Notes: generated by a model from the sequence alone, not told the origin. Counted from the stretch's first letter, positions 8,282 to 17,610 are shown. The stretch is DNA of 64,000 bases from Comamonas flocculans (GCF_007954405.1 NZ_CP042344.1:62001-126000); one strand, 5' to 3'. Made by a program: numbers and translations.

Positions 8282-9309
8282 CGACGGTGGCAGGCCCGAG
8301 CGAGCACGACCTCTTCGCCCCCACCATGCCGGGCGGGCGCAAGCGCGCGATTGCGCTGGCGGTGCTGGCCCACGTCGCGCTGATCGCGGCGCTGACCTGG
8401 GGCGTGAACTGGAAGAGCAGCGCCGACCAGCCCGCGGTGGAGGCCGAGCTCTGGTCGGCCGTGCCCCAGCAGGCCGCGCCCAAGGCCATCGCGCCCCCCC
8501 CGCCGCCGCCCGCGCCCGCGCCCGCGCCCGCGCCCGAACCCGCACCCGCCCCGCCACCGACTCCCGCGCCGGAACCGCCCCCGCCGCCACCACCGCCCAA
8601 GGTGGAAGAACCACCCCGGCCGAGCGAAGCGGACATCGCGCTGGAACGCGAAAGGAAACGCCAGGAAGAAGAGAAACAGCGCCAGGCCCGGCTGGAGCAG
8701 GAAAAGCGCGCCCAGGAAGAAAAGGAGCGCCAGGAAGCGCAGGAGCGCCAGCGCCAGGAAAAGCTGGCGGCGCAGAAGGCCAAGGCGGAAAAGGAAAAGG
8801 CGGAAAAGGAAAAGGCCGAGAAAGAAAAGCTGGCCCGCCAAAAAGCCGAGAAAGAGAAGGCCGAGAAAGAAAAAGCCGAGAAGGAGAAGCAGCGCAAGCT
8901 GGCGGAAAAAAAACGCAAGGCCGAAGCCGATGCCAAGCGCGCCGAAGCGCTGCGCCAGGAGCAGCTCAAACGCATCGCGGGGCTGGCGGGCGCCAGCGGC
9001 GGCCCCGCGGCCACGGGGACGGCACAGCAGAGCAGCGGCCCTTCAGGTTCCTACGCAGGCAAGGTGGCCGCCAAGGTCAGACCCAATATCGTCTATCCCG
9101 ACTCCATCGCCGACAATCCGCGCGCCGAGGTCGAGGTGCGCGCGGCGCCCGACGGCACCATCGTCGGCGCGCGCATTACCCGCTCCAGCGGCAACCCGGC
9201 GTGGGACGATGCGGTGCTGCGTGCGCTGTCGCGCACGCAGACCCTGCCGCGCGACGTGGACGGGCGCGTGCCGTCCTCGCTGATCATCGGATTCCGCCCC
9301 AAGGATTAG
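8278..9309 (+). CDS. tolA: Tol-Pal / TonB-like energy transducer TolA
   Basis: 343 residues in the classic three-part TolA layout. A membrane anchor lies at about 23-42. A Pro/Ala-rich segment spans about 74-112. A long Lys/Glu/Ala coiled coil (about 118-245) is built of repeats such as KAEKEKAEKEK. A C-terminal TonB-like domain (about 262-343) contains VRPNIVYPDSI. It spans the periplasm between TolQR and outer-membrane partners. The GTG start at 8278 overlaps the tolR stop (GTGA); a later ATG at 8326 is less likely because it would break this coupling. tolB and pal do not follow. Confidence 0.94.
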   Translation: MTTVAGPSEHDLFAPTMPGGRKRAIALAVLAHVALIAALTWGVNWKSSADQPAVEAELWSAVPQQAAPKAIAPPPPPPAPAPAPAPEPAPAPPPTPAPEPPPPPPPPKVEEPPRPSEADIALERERKRQEEEKQRQARLEQEKRAQEEKERQEAQERQRQEKLAAQKAKAEKEKAEKEKAEKEKLARQKAEKEKAEKEKAEKEKQRKLAEKKRKAEADAKRAEALRQEQLKRIAGLAGASGGPAATGTAQQSSGPSGSYAGKVAAKVRPNIVYPDSIADNPRAEVEVRAAPDGTIVGARITRSSGNPAWDDAVLRALSRTQTLPRDVDGRVPSSLIIGFRPKD

Positions 9310-9334
9310 CCCCCTCAACGACGAAGGAGACCCG

Positions 9335-9748
9335 ATGGACACCAGCCGCTTCGTGGAGCAGCACACCGACATCCTCCGCGCCATCAAGGAGATGCGCGAC
9401 CACAGCAAGGCCGGGGTAGCCGAAAACGCCCAGGAGCTTTCCCGGGCCATCATGAAGCTGCGTTCGCGCGTGGGCCTGCATCTGACCACCGAAAACAAGG
9501 TGCTCTACCCCGCCATCCATGCGCTGCAGGACCCGGACATGACCGCCCTGGCGCAACGTTTCCAGGACGAAATGCAGGGCCTGGCCCAGGCTTTCGACGA
9601 CTTTTGCCGGCGCTGGCGCAGCGCCAAGGCCCTGGCCGCCGACCCCGAAGGCTTTCGCAGCGACGCCAACACCGTCATCAAGGCCCTGCACCAGCGTATC
9701 CAGCGCGAGAACACCCTGTTCTATCCGCGCCTGACGGCAAGCCGCTGA
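9335..9748 (+). CDS. Hemerythrin-like HHE-domain protein
   Basis: 137-residue four-helix-bundle protein with the di-iron ligand pattern of hemerythrin HHE domains: His10 (EQHTDIL), GLHLTTENKVLYP in the middle, and HQRIQRENTLFYP near the C-terminus. Such proteins bind oxygen or nitric oxide or repair iron centres; the role here is unknown. AAGGAG precedes the ATG by about 8 bases. It sits 25 bases after tolA and could be read from the same transcript, in the place where tolB is usually found. Confidence 0.88.
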   Translation: MDTSRFVEQHTDILRAIKEMRDHSKAGVAENAQELSRAIMKLRSRVGLHLTTENKVLYPAIHALQDPDMTALAQRFQDEMQGLAQAFDDFCRRWRSAKALAADPEGFRSDANTVIKALHQRIQRENTLFYPRLTASR

Positions 9749-9755
9749 AACTCCC

Positions 9756-9800
9756 GATTTCATAGCTTTCAGCGCTTGGCACACAAGCGCCAGGGGCCTA
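9756..9800 (+). repeat. Dispersed GATAGCTGCCAGCGCTT-type repeat, copy 2
   Basis: TTTCATAGCTTTCAGCGCTT followed by ACAAGCGCCAGGGGCCT, in the same orientation as copy 1. It lies between the hemerythrin gene and the acnB terminator. Confidence 0.6.
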
Positions 9801-9869
9801 AAAGACCCTTGAAAAAAAAAGCGCAATGCCCTGGCGTTTCGGAGTCCGCACGACCGGCGTTGACGGATG

Positions 9870-9902
9870 AAAAACCCCGCCCGGGCCTGAACCCGGGCGG
9901 GG
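9870..9902 (-). terminator. Rho-independent terminator of acnB
   Basis: On the minus strand a CCCCGCCCGGG / CCCGGGCGGGG stem with a short loop is followed by TTTTT. It lies 21 bases beyond the acnB stop. The stem may also stop plus-strand transcripts from the tol run, but no T-run follows on that side. Confidence 0.85.
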
Positions 9903-9923
9903 TCTTGCGCGGCGTGCCCGGCG

Positions 9924-12515
9924 TCAGCTCTGCACGGTTTCGGCCACCTTGTTGTATTCCTCGATCTCGTTGAAGTTCATGTAGCGGTAGATGTTGGCCT
10001 TGTCGGCATCCACCACCTTGATGGCTTCCAGATATTCCTCGGGCGTGGGCAGTCTGCCCATGCGCGAGGCGATCGCGGTGAGCTCGGCCGAGCCCAGGAA
10101 GACGTTGGTGTCGCGCCCCAGGCGGTTGGGGAAATTGCGCGTCGAGGTCGATATCACCGTCGCGCCCTTGCGCACCTGCGCCTGATTGCCCATGCACAGG
10201 CTGCAGCCCGGCATCTCGGTACGTGCGCCTGCGCTGCCGAACGCGGCGTAATGCCCCTCGCCCACCAGTTCCTTCTCGTCCATCTTGGTGGGCGGCGCCA
10301 CCCAGAGCTTGGACGGGATGTCGCGCTGGCCACCGAGCAGCCTGGCCGCCGCGCGGAAATGCCCTATGTTGGTCATGCACGAACCGATGAAGGCCTCGTC
10401 GATCTTGGTGCCGGCCACTTCCGAGAGGAACTTGGCGTCGTCCGGGTCGTTCGGGCAGCAGACGATGGGTTCCTTGATCTGGTTCAGGTCAATCTCGATC
10501 ACGGCGGCGTATTCGGCGTCCTTGTCGGCCTCGAGCAGTTGCGGGTTGGCGAGCCAGGCCTGCACCTTCTCGATGCGCCGGTGCAGGGCCTTGGCGTCCT
10601 GGTAGCCGTCGGCGATCATGTTCTTCATCAAGACCACGTTGGACTTGAGGTATTCGATGATCGGCTCCTTGTCGAGCTTGATCGTGCAGCCTGCGGCACT
10701 GCGCTCGGCCGAGGCGTCCGAGAGCTCGAAGGCCTGCTCGCACTTGAGGTGGGGCAAGCCTTCGATCTCCAGGATGCGGCCCGAGAAGATGTTCTTCTTG
10801 CCCGCCTTGGCCACGGTGAGCAGCCCCTGCCTGATGGCAAACAGCGGAATCGCGTGCACCAGGTCGCGCAGCGTCACGCCGGGCTGCATCTGCCCGGAAA
10901 AACGCACCAGCACCGACTCGGGCATGTCCAGCGGCATCACGCCCGTGGCGGCGGCAAAGGCCACGAGCCCCGAGCCCGCGGGGAAGGAAATGCCGATGGG
11001 AAAGCGCGTGTGCGAATCACCGCCCGTGCCCACGGTGTCGGGCAGCAGCAGGCGGTTGAGCCAGGAGTGGATGATGCCGTCGCCCGGGCGCAGCGAAACG
11101 CCGCCGCGCGTGCTGATGAACTCGGGCAGCTCGTGGTGCGTCTTCACGTCCACCGGCTTGGGGTAGGCGGCGGTGTGGCAGAAGCTCTGCATCACCATGT
11201 CGGCCGAGAAGCCCAGGCAGGCCAGGTCCTTGAGCTCGTCGCGCGTCATCGGGCCGGTGGTGTCCTGGCTGCCGACGGTGGTCATGCGCGGCTCGCAATA
11301 GGTGCCGGGGCGCACGCCCTGGCCCTCGGGCAGGCCGCAGGCGCGGCCGACCATCTTCTGCGCCAGCGTGAAGCCGGCCTTGGAGGGCGCCGGCTCCTTG
11401 GGCAGGCGGAAGGTGGTGGACGGTGCCAGCCCCAGGAACTCGCGCGCGCGCGCCGTGAGCGAGCGGCCGATGATCAGGTTGATGCGCCCGCCGGCCTGCA
11501 CCTCGTCGAGCAGCACCTCGTTCTTGAGCGCGAAGTCGGCGATCTTTTCACCGCCCTTCTCTATCCTGCCCGCATAGGGGTAGATGTCGATCACGTCGCC
11601 CATTTCCATCTTCGACACATCCACCTCGATCGGCAGCGCGCCCGAGTCTTCCTGGGTGTTGAAGAAAATCGGGGCGATCTTGCCGCCCAGGCACACGCCG
11701 CCGAAGCGCTTGTTGGGCACAAAGGGGATGTCCTCGCCCGTGGCCCAGATGACGGAGTTGGTGGCGGACTTGCGGCTCGAACCCGTGCCCACCACGTCGC
11801 CCACGTAGGCGACGACATGGCCCTTTTTCTTCAGGTCCTCGATGAACTGGATGGGGCCGCGCACGCCGTCCTGCTCGGGCTGGAAGGCGGCGTCGGGGCG
11901 CGCGTTCTTGAGCATCGCCAGGTAGTGCAACGGAATGTCCGGGCGCGTGGTGGCGTCGGGCGCCGGGGAAAGGTCGTCGGTATTGGTCTCGCCGGGCACC
12001 TTGAAGACCGTGACCGTCAGCCTGTCGGCTACCGGGGGGCGGCTGGTGAACCATTCGGCGTCGGCCCAGCTCCGGATCACCTCGCTGGCCAGGGCATTGC
12101 CCTGTCTGGCCTTGGCTGCCACATCGTTGAAGTAGTCGAACATCAACAGCGTGTGCTTCAGGCCCTGCGCGGCAATCCTGCCCACCGCCGGGTCGTCCAG
12201 CAGCTTGACCAGCGGCTGCACGTTGTAGCCACCGACCATGGTGCCCAGCAGCTCGGTGGCGCGCTCGCGCGAAATCAGCTCCACCTTGATCTCGTCCAGC
12301 GCGATCGCGGCGAGAAACGAGGCCTTGACGCGGCTCGCATCGTCCACGCCCGGCGGCACGCGGTGCACCAGCAGATCCAGCAGGAAGGCGGCCTCGCCTG
12401 CCGGCGGATTCTTGATGAGCTCGACCAGTTCGGCCACCTGCTGGGCCGACAGCGCCAGCGGCGGTATGCCGAGCGCCGCGCGCTGGGCGGCGTGTTCACG
12501 GTAGGCTTGCAACAT
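9924..12515 (-). CDS. acnB: Aconitate hydratase B
   Basis: 863-residue bifunctional aconitase B (citrate to isocitrate; 2-methylisocitrate in some bacteria), with a [4Fe-4S] cluster. It has the AcnB-specific N-terminal helical domain ([20 protein letters not shown]), the swivel domain, and a catalytic region with [13 protein letters not shown] and CSLCMGNQ carrying cluster cysteines. The length matches E. coli AcnB (865). The start ATG at 12515 aligns with the family (MLxxYRxH), with GGAG 9 bases upstream; a TTG 15 bases earlier is not needed. It heads a minus-strand group and ends at a strong terminator. Confidence 0.97.
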   Translation of the reverse strand: MLQAYREHAAQRAALGIPPLALSAQQVAELVELIKNPPAGEAAFLLDLLVHRVPPGVDDASRVKASFLAAIALDEIKVELISRERATELLGTMVGGYNVQPLVKLLDDPAVGRIAAQGLKHTLLMFDYFNDVAAKARQGNALASEVIRSWADAEWFTSRPPVADRLTVTVFKVPGETNTDDLSPAPDATTRPDIPLHYLAMLKNARPDAAFQPEQDGVRGPIQFIEDLKKKGHVVAYVGDVVGTGSSRKSATNSVIWATGEDIPFVPNKRFGGVCLGGKIAPIFFNTQEDSGALPIEVDVSKMEMGDVIDIYPYAGRIEKGGEKIADFALKNEVLLDEVQAGGRINLIIGRSLTARAREFLGLAPSTTFRLPKEPAPSKAGFTLAQKMVGRACGLPEGQGVRPGTYCEPRMTTVGSQDTTGPMTRDELKDLACLGFSADMVMQSFCHTAAYPKPVDVKTHHELPEFISTRGGVSLRPGDGIIHSWLNRLLLPDTVGTGGDSHTRFPIGISFPAGSGLVAFAAATGVMPLDMPESVLVRFSGQMQPGVTLRDLVHAIPLFAIRQGLLTVAKAGKKNIFSGRILEIEGLPHLKCEQAFELSDASAERSAAGCTIKLDKEPIIEYLKSNVVLMKNMIADGYQDAKALHRRIEKVQAWLANPQLLEADKDAEYAAVIEIDLNQIKEPIVCCPNDPDDAKFLSEVAGTKIDEAFIGSCMTNIGHFRAAARLLGGQRDIPSKLWVAPPTKMDEKELVGEGHYAAFGSAGARTEMPGCSLCMGNQAQVRKGATVISTSTRNFPNRLGRDTNVFLGSAELTAIASRMGRLPTPEEYLEAIKVVDADKANIYRYMNFNEIEEYNKVAETVQS

Positions 12516-12560
12516 TTCTTTCTTCTCCAAAGTACATCGTCAAATAAAAATCTGGCATGG

Positions 12561-12580
12561 CTGCGCCGTGCCCGGCGCAG
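12561..12580 (-). terminator. Weak hairpin downstream of the secreted hypothetical gene
   Basis: A perfect 8-bp stem (CTGCGCCG / CGGCGCAG, 4-base loop) is followed on the minus strand by a T-run about 10 bases later. It may be a weak terminator between the hypothetical gene and acnB, or just leader structure of acnB. Confidence 0.3.
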
Positions 12581-12608
12581 CGCCGCGGCAGAACCCTTGG
12601 CTGCGAGC

Positions 12609-13208
12609 TCAGCGACTGCCGATCGGCGCGGAATCGAACAGGCTGGGTGCGGGCGTGGTCTTGAGCGCCTGCGTGACTTGGGCCTGCTGCTCGCTCATGC
12701 ACTCGTCGGCCATGCGCTGGCCGAGCTTTTGGTTCATGAGCATGGACTTGTTGGCGATCTGTATCCACACCGCGCCGGCCTTCTGATCCTCCAGGCGCAC
12801 CGCCGAGGTGGCCGCCACCACCGGGCGCATGTGGTACTTGAAGCCGCGCCCGGAGACGAAGAAGGCGCCGGGTGAAGCCGGGTCGGCATCGATCTGGACG
12901 GTCGCGCCGAGCTCGCAGACGATACGGCCGGTATAGACCCGCTCGCCCAGCGCGCGCTCCTGCTCGGTAAGCACGATCACCTCGGGCACCGTCTCGGCTG
13001 CCGGTTCGGCCTTGGGCTTCTTGGCCGCGGCCTTGGCGGTCTTGGTGGGCTTGGCCTTGTGCGCCGCGGCCGGCGCCTTGCGCGCCGGTGCCTTGGCGAC
13101 CGGCTTGGCAGCGGCCTTGGCCGACGTGGCTGCGGGCGCGGAAGCATCGGCAGCCCAGCACAGCGCCGGCGCCAGTACCAGCAGGGAAGCCAGGATCAGG
13201 GGTTTCAT
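12609..13208 (-). CDS. Secreted protein of unknown function
   Basis: 199 residues, not recognised. A signal peptide is evident (positive MKP, hydrophobic 4-18, cut near CWA-AD at residue 20). It is followed by an Ala/Lys/Pro-rich low-complexity linker (about 21-75) like a histone tail or periplasmic spacer. A globular C-terminal part (about 78-199) contains a GRIVCELGATVQ segment and two cysteines (also ADECM) that could form a disulfide. The start ATG at 13208 has AGGTGA upstream. It lies between the CitE-like gene and acnB on the same strand. Confidence 0.8.
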   Translation of the reverse strand: MKPLILASLLVLAPALCWAADASAPAATSAKAAAKPVAKAPARKAPAAAHKAKPTKTAKAAAKKPKAEPAAETVPEVIVLTEQERALGERVYTGRIVCELGATVQIDADPASPGAFFVSGRGFKYHMRPVVAATSAVRLEDQKAGAVWIQIANKSMLMNQKLGQRMADECMSEQQAQVTQALKTTPAPSLFDSAPIGSR

Positions 13209-13251
13209 GCGATCACCTGTGAGGACGAATACGGTACGAGCATGCTGTATA

Positions 13252-14247
13252 TCAGGAAAACCAGTGCGCCACCGTGGGCGGCAAGGCCATGCCGGTGGCA
13301 TGGGCACGCTGGAGCAACTGCCAGAAGTAGCGGTAGCTCGCGCGGTCATGCAGAGTGCCGGCGTCGCTGATCGGCGCCCACTCGGCCGTCTGGGCCGCGA
13401 GCAGAATGCGCGCGGCATCGGCGACCTCGGTGTCGGCCGGCGCCATCGCCGCCAGAATGGGCCGGATCTGCGCCGGGTGGATGCTCCACATGCGCGTATA
13501 GCCCAGCTCCTGGCTGGCACGCCGGGCGGCGGCCTGCATGGCGGCCGTGTCCTTGAACTCGGTGACCACGCAATGCGACGGAACCTTGCCGTGCGCGTGG
13601 CAGGCACTGGCGATTTCAAGCTTGGCGCGCACCACCAGCGGGTGGCTGAACTGGCCCGCCGAGCCCATGGCCGACGCCGGTATCGCACCGCCGTGCGCCG
13701 AGACGAAATCCATCAGCCCGAAGGACAGGCTCTGCACCCGCGGGTGCGCGGCGATGTCGAAGGCGCGCTGCACCGCCGCCGGCGACTCTATCAAAACATG
13801 TAGCGGCAAGCGCGCGCCGGCATTGCGTTGCAGGGCTTTTTCAGCGAAAAGAACATCGTCCACGCTTTCCACCTTGGGCAGCATGACGTGGCACAACCGG
13901 TCGGCCGCCTCGCCGAGGATGGTGTCCATGTCCTGCGCAAACGCCGGGTGATCGACCGGATGCACGCGCACCGCCACGCGCGCGCCCGGATCGCTCTCGC
14001 GCACCAGCGCGGCCACCAGGCGTGCATGCTGCGCCTCGCCGCCCACGGGAGCGCCGTCCTCGCAGTCCAGCGTGACGTCGAACACGCAGGTACCGAACTC
14101 GCGCGTCATCTCGGCCTGCAGCTGCAGGCTCTTGCGCATGCGCGTCTGCACGCCACTGTAGTGGTCGCACACCGGCAACACGGCGGCGCCGGCCTGCGGG
14201 CCGAGCAAGACCCGGGCGGGATGGGTTGCAACAAGGTGCTGGGTCAT
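13252..14247 (-). CDS. HpcH/HpaI aldolase / citrate lyase beta (CitE)-like protein
   Basis: 331-residue TIM-barrel lyase of the CitE-like family, which cleaves or thioester-hydrolyses malyl- or citramalyl-CoA-type substrates. Visible: FDVTLDCEDGAPVG (metal/CoA region), LPKVESVDDV, LIESPAAVQRAFDIA, FGLMDFVSAHGG and a C-terminal WSIHPAQIRPI. These match stand-alone malyl-CoA-lyase/CitE-like enzymes, not the citrate lyase complex (no citD or citF nearby). The start ATG at 14247 overlaps the tam stop (ATGA). The substrate is inferred only by family. Confidence 0.88.
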   Translation of the reverse strand: MTQHLVATHPARVLLGPQAGAAVLPVCDHYSGVQTRMRKSLQLQAEMTREFGTCVFDVTLDCEDGAPVGGEAQHARLVAALVRESDPGARVAVRVHPVDHPAFAQDMDTILGEAADRLCHVMLPKVESVDDVLFAEKALQRNAGARLPLHVLIESPAAVQRAFDIAAHPRVQSLSFGLMDFVSAHGGAIPASAMGSAGQFSHPLVVRAKLEIASACHAHGKVPSHCVVTEFKDTAAMQAAARRASQELGYTRMWSIHPAQIRPILAAMAPADTEVADAARILLAAQTAEWAPISDAGTLHDRASYRYFWQLLQRAHATGMALPPTVAHWFS

Positions 14248-15053
14248 GGCATACGCTTGGCAAGGATGAACAAACGCGGAAACGCCAACAGGTGGCGGCC
14301 GTCGGCGCGCGCGGGACAGGCGTCGGCAATGCGCGCCCGGTAGGCATCGACAAAGTCGCCCTGCAGCGCTGCAGGCAAGGCCGCGACAAAAGGCCTGAGT
14401 CCCGTGGCCAGAAACCATTGCACGATGGCGTCGGGCGACTCCATGGAGTGCAGGTAGGTGGTGCGCCAGACGTCCACCTCCACCGCGCGCGCCGACGGCG
14501 CGGCCAGCAGGTCGTAGTAGGCATCGGGCGCCAGCAGCGGCGTGCGCGCCGACGGCGCGTCGGCCAGGTGGGGCGCAAAACGCGGCAGCCGCGCCAGTTC
14601 CCGCATCAGCCGGTGCGCGGGTTCATGCAGGTTGTCGGGCATCTGCACGGCCAGCACGCCGCCCGGAGCCAGGCTGGCAAACAGCCGGGGCAAGAGGCGT
14701 TCGTGCCCATCCACCCACTGCAGCGTCGCGTTGGCAAAGATCAACTCCGGCGCGGGCTCGCTGCCTGCGCCCTGCTCGGTCGCATCCAGCCAGGCGCGCA
14801 GGTCCTGGTGCCTGAAGACGGCTTGCGGCACCAGAGCGCGCGCACGTTCCACCATGGCGCCAGAGCTGTCCAGCCCCAGCACCCGCGCGCTCGCGTAGCG
14901 CTGCGCCAGCAAGGCGGTGGAATTGCCTGGGCCGCAGCCGAGATCGACCACCTCGCGCACCGAAACCAGGGGCACGCGCGCGAGCAGTTCCGCCGCGGGG
15001 CGCGTACGCTGCGGCGCAAAGTGCAGGTACAGCGCCGGGTTCCAGTCGGGCAT
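14244..15053 (-). CDS. tam: Trans-aconitate 2-methyltransferase
   Basis: 269-residue SAM-dependent methyltransferase. The N-terminus MPDWNPALYLHFAPQRTRPAAE (WNPxLY...RTRPAxELL) is characteristic of Tam, followed by the SAM-binding VVDLGCGPGNST at about 35-46 and LGLDSSGAMVERA. Tam methylates trans-aconitate, a by-product of aconitase that inhibits the enzyme. Its placement in a minus-strand group with acnB fits that role. The start ATG at 15053 has no obvious ribosome binding site. It ends overlapping the CitE-like gene and follows mdh by 23 bases. Confidence 0.88.
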   Translation of the reverse strand: MPDWNPALYLHFAPQRTRPAAELLARVPLVSVREVVDLGCGPGNSTALLAQRYASARVLGLDSSGAMVERARALVPQAVFRHQDLRAWLDATEQGAGSEPAPELIFANATLQWVDGHERLLPRLFASLAPGGVLAVQMPDNLHEPAHRLMRELARLPRFAPHLADAPSARTPLLAPDAYYDLLAAPSARAVEVDVWRTTYLHSMESPDAIVQWFLATGLRPFVAALPAALQGDFVDAYRARIADACPARADGRHLLAFPRLFILAKRMP

Positions 15054-15076
15054 GGCGCGCGTGTGCGACAAGCGGC

Positions 15077-16063
15077 TCAGAGCAGGTGCTTGACGGCGTC
15101 CGCCTCGCCCTGCAGCTCGGCCAGGGTCTTGTCGATGCGCCCTTGCGAGAAGGCGTCGATTTCCAGGCCCTGCACCACGCTGTATTTGCCGCCTTCGGTG
15201 GTGACCGGGAAGCCGAACATCACGTCCTTGGGAATGCCGTAGTCGCCGTTGGACGGAATGCCCATGGTCACCCACTTTCCGTTGGTGCCCAGCGCCCAGT
15301 CGTGCATGTGGTCGATGGCCGCGTTGGCCGCCGAGGCCGCCGAGGACAGGCCGCGCGCCTCGATGATGGCCGCCCCGCGCTTGCCCACCGTGGGCAGGAA
15401 GACATTGGCGTTCCAGTCCTGGTCGTTGATCGCGTCCTTGACCGGCTTGCCATTGACCTGGGCGAAGCGGTAGTCGGCGTACATGGTGGGCGAATGGTTG
15501 CCCCAGACGGCCAGCTTCTCGATGTCACCGACAGGCACGCCCAGCTTGTGCGCGATCTGGCTGGCGGCGCGGTTGTGGTCCAGGCGCAGCATGGCGGTGA
15601 AGTTCTCGCGCGGCAGGTCGGGAGCCGACTTCATGGCGATGTAGGCGTTGGTGTTGGCGGGGTTGCCCACGACCAGCACCTTGACGTTGCGCGAAGCCAC
15701 GGCGTTCAGCGCCTTGCCCTGGGCCGTAAAGATCTGCGCGTTGGCGGCCAGCAGGTCGGCGCGCTCCATGCCGGGGCCGCGCGGGCGCGCGCCCACCAGC
15801 AAGGCATAGTCGGTGTCCTTGAAGGCCTGCATCGGGTCGGAGTGCGCCTCGATGCCCGCGAGCAGCGGAAAGGCGCAGTCTTCCAGTTCCATGATCACGC
15901 CCTTGAGCGCGTTCTGGGCCTTCTCCGCCGGGATTTCCAGCAGCTGCAAAATGACGGGCTGGTCCTTGCCGAGCATTTCGCCCGAGGCAATGCGAAACAG
16001 CAGGGCGTAGCCGATCTGACCCGCAGCACCGGTGACGGCCACGCGGACGGGTTTCTTGCTCAT
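15077..16063 (-). CDS. mdh: Malate dehydrogenase
   Basis: 328-residue NAD-dependent malate dehydrogenase of the citric acid cycle. Seen: [21 protein letters not shown] (NAD binding, residues 10-30), [14 protein letters not shown] (mobile loop Arg residues), [10 protein letters not shown], and the catalytic His in [11 protein letters not shown]. Length is typical of the proteobacterial MDH group. The start is ATG at 16063. It is divergent from the GntR regulator across a shared 210-bp promoter region. Confidence 0.96.
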   Translation of the reverse strand: MSKKPVRVAVTGAAGQIGYALLFRIASGEMLGKDQPVILQLLEIPAEKAQNALKGVIMELEDCAFPLLAGIEAHSDPMQAFKDTDYALLVGARPRGPGMERADLLAANAQIFTAQGKALNAVASRNVKVLVVGNPANTNAYIAMKSAPDLPRENFTAMLRLDHNRAASQIAHKLGVPVGDIEKLAVWGNHSPTMYADYRFAQVNGKPVKDAINDQDWNANVFLPTVGKRGAAIIEARGLSSAASAANAAIDHMHDWALGTNGKWVTMGIPSNGDYGIPKDVMFGFPVTTEGGKYSVVQGLEIDAFSQGRIDKTLAELQGEADAVKHLL

Positions 16064-16187
16064 GTGATACTCCAGTGGAAACGGTAAGACGCAGTAAAAC
16101 CGTGGCTGTGGCGTCCCGATCTGCTGGCGCGCTGCAAACCCCGGCGAAACCGCAGGATTTTACTGCCTCCATCGCTCCCGCGTCAAT

Positions 16188-16215
16188 TTGTCTTATGTCT
16201 TATATAAGATATAAT
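16188..16215 (+). promoter_or_regulatory. Promoter of the GntR gene overlapping a palindromic operator
   Basis: TTGTCT (16188-16193), a 16-base spacer and a perfect TATAAT (16210-16215) form a sigma-70-like promoter reading toward gntR. The spacer contains the perfect 12-base palindrome TCTTATATAAGA (16198-16209), and TCTTAT is repeated at 16191. This arrangement suggests autoregulation by the adjacent GntR protein, with possible control of mdh on the other strand. Confidence 0.6.
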
Positions 16216-16273
16216 TGGCGCTACCCGCAGCGGCCAAGCACCTGCGCCGCGCCGGCTGCGCCGGCAGCCTTTC

Positions 16274-17029
16274 ATGAGCAACGCTTCCTCCTCCACACTG
16301 GATACGCCCGCCTTCAGCCCCCTGTATCTGCAGATCAAGGGATTGATCCTGCAGGGGCTGCAATCGGGCGAATGGAAGCCGGGCGAAGCCATCCCCAGCG
16401 AAATGGACCTGGCGGCGCGCTTTCGCGTGAGCCAGGGCACGGTGCGCAAGGCGATCGATGAGCTCGCGGCCGACAACCTGCTGATGCGCCGCCAGGGCAA
16501 GGGCACCTTCGTCTCCACCCACGCCGAGCAGCAGGTGCAGTACCGCTTTCTGCGGCTGCGCCCCGACCAGGGCGACGAGCACAGCGAAGGTCCTGCGCGG
16601 CGTCTGATCCTCGAATGCAAGCGCATGCGCGCCACCGCCGAGATGGCCCGTCTGCTGGCGCTGCGCACGGGCGACGCGGTGATGCATGCCCGGCGCGTGC
16701 TGCTGTTCGCGCAGACGCCCGCCATACTTGAGGACATCTGGCTGCCGGCCCAGGCCTTCAAGGGCTTGAGCGCCGAACGCATGGCCAGCTACCCGGGCCC
16801 GACCTATGCGATGTTCGAGGAAGACTTCGGCGTGCGCATGGTGCGCGCCGATGAAAAGCTGCGCGCCGTACACCCCAACGCCGAACAGGCCGCCTTGCTC
16901 GAGGTGGACGTGGACACGCCCGTGCTCAGCGTGGAGCGCGTGGCCTATACCTACAACGACCTTGCGATGGAGCTGCGCCGCGGTCTGTACCGCACCGACA
17001 CGCACCACTACCGCAACACCCTGGCCTGA
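16274..17029 (+). CDS. GntR-family transcriptional regulator (HutC/UTRA type)
   Basis: 251-residue regulator. The winged helix-turn-helix lies at about residues 15-80 (GEAIPSEMDLAARFRVSQGTVRKAIDEL). A UTRA ligand-binding domain of the HutC class lies at about 105-250. Its position between mdh and sdhCDAB, with a palindrome in its own promoter, suggests control of citric acid cycle genes by a small-molecule effector such as a cycle intermediate. This is inference; no matching palindrome was seen in front of sdhC. Confidence 0.9.
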   Translation: MSNASSSTLDTPAFSPLYLQIKGLILQGLQSGEWKPGEAIPSEMDLAARFRVSQGTVRKAIDELAADNLLMRRQGKGTFVSTHAEQQVQYRFLRLRPDQGDEHSEGPARRLILECKRMRATAEMARLLALRTGDAVMHARRVLLFAQTPAILEDIWLPAQAFKGLSAERMASYPGPTYAMFEEDFGVRMVRADEKLRAVHPNAEQAALLEVDVDTPVLSVERVAYTYNDLAMELRRGLYRTDTHHYRNTLA

Positions 17030-17112
17030 GGCCGGCACCATGCTGCACGCGCCCGATGGCCATCCCTGCGCCCAATTTCACGGTCATGCGTCCGGTCATG
17101 GCCGTGGTGTCC

Positions 17113-17118
17113 TAGAAT
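17113..17118 (+). promoter_or_regulatory. Possible -10 element of the sdh operon
   Basis: TAGAAT at 17113-17118, 60 bases before sdhC, in the 149-bp gap after gntR. No matching -35 was seen, so the operon could also be read from the gntR promoter. Confidence 0.25.
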
Positions 17119-17178
17119 TTCCGGTTGCCGACGCTGTGCGCCCCGACTGAACGCATTCCCACTTTCCGAAAGCACACC

Positions 17179-17610
17179 ATGCCAGAGACCGCCAAGAAAC
17201 GCCCGGAGTTCCGCAACCTCAACGTCTTCTCAGACCTGCCCACCTACCGCTGGCCGCTGGCGGCGCTGGTTTCGGGCATGCACCGCATCAGCGGGCTGCT
17301 GATCTTCCTGCTGCTGCCCTTCATCATCTGGATGTTCGACACCTCGGTGTCCTCCGAGCTTTCCTTCAACCGCTTCACCTCCGTGTTCAGCGAAGGGGCA
17401 GGTTTCGTGCCCGGCTGGTTCATCAAGCTCGTCGTGCTGGCGCTGATCTGGGCCTACCTGCAGCACTTCATTGCGGGCGTGCGCCACATCTACTTCGACA
17501 TCACCCACATGACGACCAAGAGCCGCGGGCGCCGCACGGCGGCGGCCACGCTGATCCTGGCCTTCGGCCTGACCGCCATCCTCGGCGCCAAGCTGTTTGG
17601 CCTGTACTGA
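17179..17610 (+). CDS. sdhC: Succinate dehydrogenase cytochrome b556 subunit
   Basis: 143-residue membrane anchor with three hydrophobic helices (about 30-50, 80-102, 120-140). It contains the quinone/haem motif MHRISGLL (Ser and Arg of the ubiquinone site) and a haem-ligand His candidate in LQHFIAGVRH. It forms complex II with sdhD, sdhA and sdhB. The start ATG at 17179 was chosen by family length; an upstream in-frame start would add 18 residues of non-conserved sequence. Confidence 0.93.
   Translation: MPETAKKRPEFRNLNVFSDLPTYRWPLAALVSGMHRISGLLIFLLLPFIIWMFDTSVSSELSFNRFTSVFSEGAGFVPGWFIKLVVLALIWAYLQHFIAGVRHIYFDITHMTTKSRGRRTAAATLILAFGLTAILGAKLFGLY

Noticed and set aside
8470..8960. Tandem repeat array
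   Set aside because: The Pro/Ala and Lys/Glu repeats are the normal low-complexity linker and coiled coil of TolA.
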